The notes beneath the pieces were generated by a model that saw only the letters and a program-made list of their open reading frames with translations, ran no database searches and was not told where the DNA came from. The position numbers were made by a program, and so were the translations under genes. This document shows positions 23,901 to 35,900 of a stretch of 64,000 nucleotides of DNA, piece by piece (position 1 is the stretch's first letter; every line of letters begins with the position of its first letter). Source of the stretch: Calamus simplicifolius (taxonomy: Eukaryota; Streptophyta; Magnoliopsida; Arecales; Arecaceae); assembly GCA_900491605.1 (NCBI GenBank), contig UESW01004235.1:486701-550700 (forward strand), in the 5' to 3' direction.

Positions 23901-26900
23901 TTATATCCATGTGCTAGACAAACCTGGCTAGAACGGAAAGTCAGTTTTTTATCTATGTGTTCACACATAACACTTGGCTCAAACTTTATTTCCTGGAGAA
24001 ACATTAAAGAGAAGAAGGTTAAAACACTCAAAACTATTTGAATTGGACTGCACACTTCTTGCTAAAATATTTGGTTTAAGAATTGATTTTTTTATCAACG
24101 GCATGCATCAGCATTCATGCTGCCAAGCTGGCATTCTTTTGGAGCGATAAAGCACTACGTGAAAAAACCCAAGAGTTAATGGGCACTGATCATGATGTAT
24201 ATCAATGGCCAAAAGCTAAACACTTCTCTATCAAAGACTGAACGGAAAGTGTAATATATAAAGTTGGACTGCACACATCTCATTAAGTATTGGCTGTGCA
24301 TTTATGTATGGATTTAGTACAAGAACATGGTTACTATACACTAATTATGGAAATTTAGGCAGCAAATGAGAATTTTAAATTAATTATTTTTTTATAATGG
24401 ATGCAATGCAAACCTCATAAAGTTCAATTTGTTCATTTGGTGAAAAACCAGCCAGTTCATTCAATTTTGCCAGTATTTCTGATGGCTTTCCCAATGCTTT
24501 CACAAAGAGCCTTCCCACATATCTGTATTTACAAAATAAATAAACAAGTAAAGATAAAATGTAAAACACATTATAAAATTAATGGTTGGGAAAGAAATAA
24601 ATGAATACCGAAGCTCTTCCTTCTCAGGGTCATAAAGCTTGAAAAAAAGTAGTATATCCTCTTTGGTCTTATCAGGTGGAGGAAGAGGACGTATATCCTA
24701 AATAATCAAAAGAAAAAAACCACAGATAGTTAGGCGGTTGAAGTGTGTCATTATCTTATGTATTATATAAAAAATAAAAATTTAGAGAAGCAAACACAGA
24801 CAAGCAAGAAAAAAGTTACCAGTCCAAGCTCAACTTCCAAAAACAGCTTAAGTTCAGCATTATGGGCCTTATTTGATACCTCCCTCAACTGTCCAACCTA
24901 CATAGAAATGGAGAGTGGTTAGATGCAAATTGCTGATTAACAAGCAGAAAAGACATGTAGAGAACTATCAAGAATGAAGAAAACAAAGAAGAAGAAGAAG
25001 AAGAAGAAGATTAGTTGGTATCACATTACAACAAGTGCGGAATGAGGAAAAAATACAAAACCACTTAAATAAACAAGATGCACCGTGATATTATATGCTT
25101 ACGAAGTAGAGAGAGCAGATTTTTTTTTTTTAAAAAAAAAGGAGAATAAGCAGGTATCACATCATGTTGTACAACTCCAAAAAATGCAACTACTAGTGCC
25201 AGGGGCCATTAAAAGCTGAAATCCCCAAACATTATTATCAAATAGATTTCAAGTGCAAGATAGGTCAACATCCACCAACCGATTGGAGATTTTAAAGCAC
25301 GGATGATGACTGACTGGTGATGCCAAAAACATTATGACCATATGTTTGGGATGAGGATTTTCTGAAATCCATGGAATTGTCTAAATTTAGGAAATCAGAA
25401 ATCTGGGAACGTAAAAACCATGGAATTGGAAAATTACATTGTTTGGCATACAATCTCATGTCAGATTTTCAATGTAGGTTTTCACCAAAGGTTTAATATT
25501 AGGCAAGAGGGTAATTTTAGAATAAAATAGGTCTGGTGAGAGATTTCAACGTGAGTTTTCACCAAAGCCCACCTCCTATGTGGGGGGTTTTCAAAACCAC
25601 TATTTTTAATGGATTTCAGTACCCTAGGAAATGGTAAAATGTCCTCCTATCTCCTTTGACTAATAATACCAAAGGATGGAGTTTGGCAAAATCCTTACAA
25701 TCTCTAAATATCCTCTTTCAAATGTCCTCGTCCAAAACATGGCCTGTAGCACATTCATTGTACATGTGGGTCTCCAAAGCCATTCAAAACTTAAAATGCT
25801 AGTATGCTAAACATACCAATCAAATTCTAACCAACAAACAGAAGAATTAGCCAGTATAGAATGCAGTCTTGGGTCACAACTATACAATGACATTAAATAG
25901 AAATTGCATGTGTCAACAATAATCTGCACTACATCAGGATTTACGGGAAAAAAAATAATATACGCAACAGACATCTAATACACTGCCAGCCACCATATAT
26001 TAGTTGCATCTAATGGACTCATAACACTATATAGCAACAACAAAAATAAGCATGCATATGGAATATTTATCACACAAAATTCTATCACCCTGTGCTAAAA
26101 GTAGGATGGAATATTCCCTTCCAGATTCTTCATCCTAGAATTTGGATTTCGGTCTGACTAAGCTGAGGAATCTTTTTAAAGGTGTGGTTGGTTATCGCAT
26201 TATGATGTAGGGTGTCATGGTGTAGTTGGTTATCACCTCACTCAACACATTGAAGATCTTCAGTTTAAGTCCAAAAAATGCCAAGGTTTTAGGGAGAAAA
26301 TATATTATAAAAGAAAGAAGGCATATAAACTTCTGTGCTAAAATATAGCGGCGACTGCAACAACAACTCCTACTACTACCACCACTACTAATAATAATAA
26401 TAAAATAGTAATTGATGGCACTACGTGATTATGCCATCAATCCACAATATTTTTTTTTTAAAAAAAAGAAGGCATATAAACTGTTGTACTAGAAAACAGT
26501 GGTCAATAACAAATAACTACAAGATGATGTCAATCCCAGAAATAAAAAACTGCCATGAATATTTTAGTTTTGAAATATTATTTTCCTTACATAAAAATGA
26601 AAATATTATTTTTGCCAGAATAAAGAGGGAAATGTCCATAAGACTATACCTTTTATTTTATATAACAGGTACTAAATAAAATTATAGCTAAGTTAAAAAG
26701 TTAAAAAATTCATTTATTCTGTTATACATGTTGAGATGCCTCCTGAGCCATTACGATGGCTGTTATTTTTAGGCTTATCACATAATCCAAAAACAGTGGC
26801 ATCAAACAGACAGATGTGAACCCATCATGGCATTATTTTAGTGAATATGATAAAAATACACTTTATTACGGCTTTTCTATTTTTATCTACTTTGATACTC

Positions 26901-29900
26901 TATTACACGTAGTTGGGAAAAGGCTTAGATGAGTTGAGTTGAGTTTGATACTCTATTACACATGTGAATATGAACTAACATTTTATAACCTCCCTTTTCA
27001 TTGATACTAGAGTTTGGCATCTATGCTGCATACTCAAGCTACTATGAACAACTGTAATTCATGATCTCCTAAACCAATAATATAATATTTTATTATTCTG
27101 ATAAGCACATAATTATGGTATGTGCGCCTCTATTGTTGCTTTGTCTCTTAGAAAAGAATGGACAAGATTATAAAGATTAAGAATGGTCATGGGATGGTCA
27201 AATCAACAGAACTTCATAAAGCTTCAAGAATTAATACTTAATATAAAAGTCTAGGTTTCATAAAAGAACTCATGAGCAAATGTGAAGTCACGTTATACAT
27301 GCATTGAATAATTTGCTTTTTACTTCAAGTTTTAAAATTAACTATATGAATAGTGATATAATTAACATAAATCATTGCTATCACTATAGGTATTCTTTTT
27401 TTCACTATGTGCCAAAAAATTATCATGTATATGAAAGCATACTTTAAAAGTTCACATACAAACGTCTAATCATGCATAAGAATGCTTTCTGAATTAATCG
27501 AGCTGACTACGATCCATTGAATTCTTTAACATTCACTTGGTTTCATAAATTATGTCAGAGATGCATAAAATAAATTTATTTGCAAATTATTTTTTACATA
27601 TTTGGAAATAGGCAGATTATTGTTTTTAAATAAATAATTGTTTTTTCAATATTTTACATTGATTTGTGCATGCCCTTATTATATTAAAAGATAAAGAAAG
27701 CAGCAAGAAATTACTTACAGATTGAGCTTCTTCTTGAGAGCTCAATGGCCTGTTGGGACGGTACGTATGGTTTTGCCGCTTGGCCCACAACCAAAAGCGC
27801 TGAAATTGAACTGGAATACCAAATTCTTTTGCCACCTCCTCCTGTATGTCATTTCAATGTTCAATTAAAACTCTACCAGAAAGTATGAGAACAAGAACTA
27901 TAACATTATGAAGAAATATATCAGCTACTTTGTTCCCACAAATCAGTTACTTCCAAAAGAAAACCAAAAAATATACAAGAATCTGCAAGTCCTAGAGTTC
28001 ACTAGCAAAGAGCTGAGAACTTTATTATGCATATCAAAGTCATGTGAAGATGGAAGAGAATAAGATCTCAGGTTAGAAAGAGAAAGTCAACATGGAATCA
28101 TTGACTCAACCAAGTGCATAGTTCAACGGTATGCACACATAACAAATGCTTCAATGGTGACAGGCTTGTTCTCTTGTCAGCAACATGTTACATCTAGAAT
28201 GTCTTATTTGGCCCACTATTACCGAAGAGATTGAGATGTCTAATATCGACTATTCAAAGTCATTATATCCATTAAGAGAAATATGATTGGTTTCATAAAA
28301 AAAATACAAAATACACTTAATTTTGTCTCACACAAAATACACTTAATTTTGTCTCAATCAAATGACAACAAAGTAATTTCATTTCTTGAAAATGAAAAGA
28401 AGACACATATTTTGTTCAGAGCTTGTCTTCTGCATCTATCATTATGTCTCAACTACCACATGAAATCCTATATGCCCAATTCGCAGTGCACTACAATCCA
28501 GTATTAGTGCATTCCTAAATGCACAATTAGTCAACGATAATTCAAGCATGCATCAAACATTTCTTTTCTAATATTTTTATCAGATGCACTGTGTTTCTCT
28601 TGTACTTTATGACCCAACTAAGTCTCAAATTAATTTAATTTACAGTCAAGCAATTGAGACTGAACTAGAAAGGGGAACCAAGCAAACAAAATTGTAAGCC
28701 TGGAATGCAACCAAAACCTTAATTTCAATTGATTATTAACTTTGCAGTTTGTTTTGACGCTAGATAATGTGAATGTGGATCATCTTATATAAAGAGAATC
28801 ACCAATCAAAAGAAGAATCCCATAATCCTTGTGGGCTCAAAATTTACGAACGTCAGGATAACCGGTCAGAATGTTATAGATCCAACACTTCTGCAGGTTA
28901 AAAATGTTATAACAAGGAACATGGTGATCATCTTAAAAGAAGACAAGGCCTTGTATGTCAACCATTCAGTCTAGAATGCAGCTACATTTTCCAAAATGAT
29001 CCAATTAGCAAAATCATCTATATTTCAGTACTGACAAAACACAAAACTGTTTAAGGCCAAGATAACAGATAATGCCAGATTACCATAGTTAAATCACAAC
29101 AAAATACACTGATCCCATGCATGCTGATAATAAGAAAGTATTGCCAACTTTTTACTTGCACAGTAGTAAAAGACTGATAAACCAGCACCAGCGTACTTAC
29201 TTTTTACAAGAGAACATTAGCAGCATACAGATAAACCAGCAACAGCATGGTTGCTTTTTACAAGAAAAACATTACCTTGAAAACATTAAAAGGCAATTGT
29301 TTCTGAATACGAAAACTGCGAACTTTATCATGGTCCACCAGGTCAAAATATATATCCCTTCCTATCTGTTCAGCTAAATCTTCATCTCGACCAACCTAAA
29401 CACATTCAGAAAGACTTATTAACAACTAATAAAAGCATAAATGATAATGTTGGTCAATCATAAAAGTCATCTAAAGCATATCACACCTTTATGATGGTAT
29501 AAAGGTGAGCCTCGGCCTTTTCCTTCTTCTTGTGTTCTTTCTCTTCTTGCTCTTTCTTCAATCTTATCTGGAAAAATATGATGCATATTACATGCAATCC
29601 TTCAAAGTAATGAAGCCATTCAAGAATTAATAAACTGCAACCATCATACTCTGAGGTGTTCAGCAATGTCTTTCTCATCCACATTACATATTATTTTCTC
29701 TTTGTCGCTCTCACGAATATAAACAAGCATGTATGCATTTGAATATTTTGTAAATTTAAATGGAGTGTTATTGAAGCCAGGATTCGTCTGTGGCAACTGT
29801 AATTAGGCAGGAAAAAAAAACAGAAAAAGTCAGAATGGCACAAGAAGCATAAAAGGTTGTTTAAGTTTATGGTGGCAAAATTAATCACCTCTTCCTCACC

Positions 29901-32900
29901 ACCATACTGCTCCTCTAGTGCCCTCTTCATATCTTCTTTTGTTACCCGCTCATCATCAAACTTAAACCTGGAGAAAAAGAATTCTCACTAACTGACCTCA
30001 AGTCATGTTCACAACTTTGTACATAAGAATGTTTTAGATAACCAATAAAGATGCCCTCTCTTCATAGATGCACAAAACTTATGCCTACCAAACAAGTGGG
30101 TGTTTGTTGGGAGGGGGGGAGGGGAAGGGGGCATCAATCAGAAAAGAATACCTAAAAAGTTTCTATTATTATTAGTTAGTAAAATTATAAGAAACAAAAT
30201 AAGTCAAAGGATACCGCTGAGCCTGTACATAATCAAACATAAAAAGTTCACACCCCATTAAAAATATTTTCATGTCACACATGTAAAACATAGGTATGCC
30301 GTCCATAACAAACACAAACTAAAAAAATAAAAATGTTGCACGGTAGTGAGAAAGAGAGGTAATCTGTTGAAGCTTTTATCAGAGGTCCACATACAAGTGA
30401 ACCATTGAAGAACTTGCAAAAATAATTAACAGTATCTGTGTCTGTGAAAGCTGCTCTCAAGAGCTTCAAACAGGGCTTACCAACAGTATTGTAGGTGCAA
30501 GAAACAAAAACAGGTGACAGAGACAAGATACATACCACTGATCAGAGAGAGTTGGTCGAATAAAAGCATAGTAATGTCCACCATGCACCCCACCACTATG
30601 AACAAGAACACTGCATAAGACAGAGTTATCATGCATTTTCAGAGGTCAGAAAACAGAAAAAGACATACTAGCATTGCATCATACAGATGGCTTGAATGCA
30701 ATAAGCAGAATAACTCATTGTGCCGATCACCTAAATATGAGCAAGCAACATGTTTCTACAAATATATATTGGAACTATTACATTTTAACAGTGCGCAAAA
30801 TGATCAGAATAAGCAAAAACAAAAAATACATGATAATAGATTAAACACAGTCCCTGACACACTACACCAATCAAAATTTTGACATTTTTTTAAATGTTTT
30901 TGATGACATGCTCTCATGTGTTCTGCCATATCTTCCATTGTGATATTTACATAAAAGATAATTCCTTACCCTTTCAGGTCATGAATTTATGCATCATTAC
31001 CACCAATCCATCCTTGATCTATTACTTTTGATGCATAGGAGTGCACGAATTTGCCAAGATGTGATCTATTAGTTTTGATGCATCAGAGTGACCGAAATTG
31101 TCAAGACGGCGTCCGCTCTTACAATGCATTAAGCAGACTTTAAATGGCTTGGTGCCTTTTTAGAAAGTCAACTTCAGCCTTAAAAGGTTCAAATGTTAAA
31201 TAGCACATGGTGACAACAGTAGCCACCACAGATGCATGACAAAACCCACAACGCATGACCTCCCATATGAACCGACACTGACTGTGATTTATACCCAAGG
31301 AGTATGTGTTTTCAAGCAGGAGGTTGGTAGACACGATTTCCCCACATCCACGGTTATTATGTTTTTGACACAATGCTCTTCCTGTGAAAAAAGAATCAAT
31401 TGGCACTCAATGTGAATAAGAGATACAGGTACCTTGAAAATACTTATATAAAATGCCAGACTGGCCTTTTCACAATATTTAGTTAAGCATGCGGCTTGTT
31501 TATTTCAGTGCTACACACACCTAGATGAGTTCCTTTCTAGACAAATTTCTTATTTTGATGAAATTTCCACATAAGGTCCTGCCACAAGGTATTTCTCACC
31601 AGAACTCCTTAATTAACACAGATATAAGCTCATGAAAAGCACAAAAATGTAATACATAAAGACACGTGCTTCATTGGGCAAAAATCGCGTGCACACTACA
31701 ACTAAAATGTTTAACAGTTGTTTAGATGTCTAAACAGGTGTTTTTTATAATCACGTAGAATGATCAGCACAGACTCATCAGCAATGGTACCTATCATAGC
31801 TTCATTCAGCATTTAGTTCAGCAGTCTATTTTAACATTCTTTTTTTGGTAAGATAAGTAATACGAGTTGAATGCAACATGAGTAACCTTTACATAAATTG
31901 CAATAAAAGTCTAATTGTAATACAGAAGAATTGAATACTAAATGCTACAGCAGCTTGTCTTCGTTGCACCATCTATTAACATGCAAAGCAAACAAAATCA
32001 ATATATTTACATAAGAAGTGTGTCTACATCTAAAGTTTGAATCTAATATGGAGAGCGATATAAATAAAGATGGGATTATGCATGTTAGTTATAATTGTGG
32101 TAATTATTTCTTATAGTATTACTAGTAGACAGAGAGAGATGCATGCTTTTCATGGTTACGTCACACAGATGGTAATCTCCAAAAAGCTTACCTGTGCAGA
32201 GTATAAAGGTTGCGGACACTTCTGTCTGCTTCTGGAGAAAGATACTTCCCATTATCCCTATCAAGGTCTAGCTGCAGTGGGAACTCATAACGGTCATTTA
32301 TCTGCACCAACATATATATGTCAGTTCAGTGGTCAATCAATAAGGAGAAATCTAAAGCATAATTAGCATGCAAAGCCTTCAAGGAAAAAGGACAACCATA
32401 CAAAATTAAAATAAACCAAATAAGGACAAATTTATAGACCAGTTGTTCTTTTCATATATGAAGCTTTCATATCACAGGCCTACTCAATCACATAGAGAAT
32501 AAGGTGCGCAACCACTGAACCAGACACCCAGCAGCTTTGTACGTAAGCAGAACGACCATATAATTGCCTTTACACTTTAGCAAAATGCTAAAATGGCAAT
32601 GAGAATGGGAAAAGGCAAGTATGTCATACTCAGATTACATTATTTTTTAATGTATTAATTACCCAAGCAAAGCAAATGAAGGAGCTTTCAAAATCTGAAT
32701 GTACTAGACAGATTAAAACAATCTGGATCACAGATGTAGCTAATGTCAAAAACAGCCACCACAAAAAAGGTTTTTCCACCATTCATTAGCACCTCAGGAA
32801 CACAAATAATATTGGTTCCCTTTTGCCTAGAAGATTTTATATTTCTTTTTTAAAAAATAATAGAAAATCACAGTATAATCACAGTTGGTCGTGCTTCTAA

Positions 32901-35900
32901 ATTCATCAATCTTTAACCAAAGTTTCATCTAATAAACTTAATGAATTTCCCACAACAGCAGATATGAGATTTGCACGGACAAAGAGGACTGCTTTCTTTG
33001 GTATTCAATTGACTGGGTAGATCCTTCTCAGTTAGATAAAATGAATAAAGATGCACATTAGCCCAATCAAATTATGATCTGAAGTTGAAGTGAATAGGAG
33101 CATTCATTTTATAATATAGGAACTTGTTACAAGTAGATTCATTGGATTGTCAAGTGGCCCTTCACAAATTCAACTTTAAACTTCAGCGTGGCGAAGACTG
33201 CCATCTACGCTTGTGGAAAAGAGATCCATGCCCTGAATTGCACGTGAAAATTCCAAGTTAATCCTCATCACAATCTCAACTAAAAATAATGCAAGAACCT
33301 TGGGTGAAACTATCAAGAAGGCGCCATGGAGGATCGCATTGTCTTGCCTTGAGACAAAGCTCTCCAAAAACACCTCTCAGTTCATAGGTGAGGTGATATA
33401 AAGTGAGGCATATCCATTATATCAAGATGTTTATGCTACATGCATGTCTTATTTTATGTTTGCCTCGAAAGATGCATATGAGGCTTTCATTGCTTCCACT
33501 GGTGATAGAGGCAATGGACTTGTATATATTTCTCCATGATGTTCTTCTTAAACTCCAGTGCCAATATCCTCATATGGCCTAAGACTTGCATGAAAGCATT
33601 TGTAATGCATGATGTTACAAAAGATTAGTGATGCAAACATTACAGTAACAATCAAATAAGAAATAAAGATGACCAAAGATATTATTATAGTCTTCCCACT
33701 CCCTTTCTATCTGATTAAGAATGCAGACTTAATTCACATTTAGAACAAATCATGTAGCATGTCGAGTAATATGAAACATGTGGTTCAAGAGAAATAGATC
33801 TTAATCAAGTGCAAATGTGCCCAAAAAAAGACAATCATTAGAATTTTGACAATACCAACCTTGACCATGGTGTCCCGCATGAAATCATACTCAAAGCGTT
33901 TCAGCTGAAGTTGCAAGACAGGGGGAAAGTCAATGAAAAGAACACCTTTCTTAGCATCCTGGAATAGACAAAAATGAAAATTCAACATCAAACAAAATTA
34001 TTCAAGATTTTGTGATACTTCAAATAAAAATTGGATTTCATTATATCCATTGCCTCGTTTTCCTATCCATGTATGAATATAGAGTCAAAGCTCTAAATCC
34101 TGCAAGACAGGATCATCCCAATTTTTTTATGAAACAAGAGGTGCCATCATCCTGCACCATCCCGACACTTGAAACAGAAAATGTCCCAAGACACACTAAA
34201 TGAGATGCTGGAATGATGGCAAAATAGTCTCATCTCGACACTTAAGACAATAAACTATCTCAATGTCCCATGGGACGTCTTGTCAAGGTTTGAAACCATG
34301 CATACAACTAATAGTTGAAATGATTGGAATGTGAGTTCTTTTACAAATATATCTTCAAATAACAATGCTTCAAGTCATTCGATCTAGTTAATGTAAATAA
34401 TGTAGTCTGACTTATATCTGTATATTTGCCTATGCCATGGTTTAATCTCAGCCAAGATCAGTTTACATCAGCAAAAAGCACTCATTGACAAGATACAGAT
34501 GAAATGCTTGCCTCCATTATTTCAGATGATATCCATTGTTGTATCCACAATATCAGCAGAAAACGACAACAATGTTGAGTGAGGTTATCCTTCACTTTTA
34601 CTATAATGGATTCTTAATTACTACTGAAAAAAATTCATACACAACATCAGTGGATCATGTTTCTAATATGTTGGCTGATGTTTTGATAACTTGGTCATCA
34701 TATATCAGCAGACTTATGCACTAGACTTTAAATCCCTTTGGCTTCTCTTTTAACTATGACAAACCAAGGCCTTCCTTCATCTCAGCAGTGGTCATCTACC
34801 AAGAGAGACAAGATATCAGAGTTCATAGAAACTCAATTTATGCTCAAGCAATATATCTGACAGGATGCTGTTATTAAATTGACATGATATTCAATCACAT
34901 TTTAGAAAGGCTAGCCCGCCACTTTGTCCCTATCAACTAAATTCAGAAAGTATTCCTAATCATTTGATTACATAATAGTTAGAACATGTACGAAAGAAAG
35001 GATCAGAAACCATAGCCATAAGCTTGAAAAGGGAAAATGCTAAAGAGAGTCCTAGAAGTTAGAAAAACAAGTACATTGTGCCAAAACAAATCACTAAAAA
35101 GAAATTATCTTTAATACCTTGTGAAAAAGGTTATGGTATGATGCAGAGAAAGGACTCAATTTCATTTTCTTAAACATTAAGGATTCTCTTAGTTCCTCAT
35201 GGGCAAGGAAAACCAAGCAGGTCCTGAACCAGAAAATTCTCATTTTAAGTCTTTCATTCATTAATGATGAGTACAACAAGCCTAACACAATACAACAACA
35301 CAAGATAAAATCTCCACATGGTATTTTGAATTTTAACAAAAAAAAAGGCCCAGAAACCAAGAAAACTGCAAGAGATGCACCATATTTCATTAAAAATCGT
35401 CATACGAAGCTCAACAACATCGCTTGGATATTTCATTTTACTAGGAAAATAAACATGTATTTATTTTCATAAATCTTATCAGCCCATCCACCGCAGATGA
35501 TCTGAAGTACAGCAAGGATGTGTGGCCATAAAGCTAATTGACACTGCTTATTGCAGACCCAGTTCCAAAATAATAAGACATAAACCAACTAACCTGTAGG
35601 CCATACTGTTCTGCATGATACTTATTGTCTCCTTCAAGACGCTCAACTTCAACATATTTATCAAAAGAAGCATAGACATCCCGGCAACCTTTGACATCAA
35701 GCTGAAGATCTACAGAAGATATAATCCATCATTTCGTACATCTGTAGCAGAATATGCAGTTTCTTAATTGAGTCTATCAATTTATTCAATATATATTTAC
35801 CATAAAAAGACTCCTTCCTGCTAGATTTGTAGTCAACATTAATGCACTCAATATAATTCATATGGTGGCCTTCAAATAACTGTTGTATTGTGCCCTCCAC

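Larger units (their letters stand above)
24898..27718 (-). other. UBP12-like intron 16 (2.8 kb), repeat-rich
   Basis: This is the longest intron of the gene. It holds a (GAA)n tract at about 24985-25010, a MITE (25337-25745), a tRNA-Val-like sequence (26211-26283) and a tail-only RTE insertion (26909-26943). The rest is AT-rich and without coding signal. Confidence 0.75.
17947..29567 (-). other. UBP12-like exons 14-32: C-terminal USP7-like domains
   Basis: The exons are 29487-29567, 29276-29395, 27719-27841, 24820-24897, 24609-24697, 24414-24522, 23924-23992, 23725-23835, 21666-21721, 21374-21550, 21171-21272, 21019-21090, 20708-20773, 20258-20323, 19975-20061, 19452-19568, 18425-18499, 18249-18335 and 17947-17988. 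They encode the helical linker (KKEQEEKEHKKKEKAEAHLY) and the ubiquitin-like repeats that in USP7 regulate activity and bind partners (for example RFWLWAKRQNHTYRPNRP and LTSHNCYSQQPKPQPIKYRG). All splice junctions are GT-AG and in phase except for the missing base inside 21374-21550. Confidence 0.9.

Noticed and set aside
33176..33373. 65-codon minus-strand frame in a UBP12-like intron
   Set aside because: It lies in an intron of a gene whose exons join correctly without it. No domain is visible.
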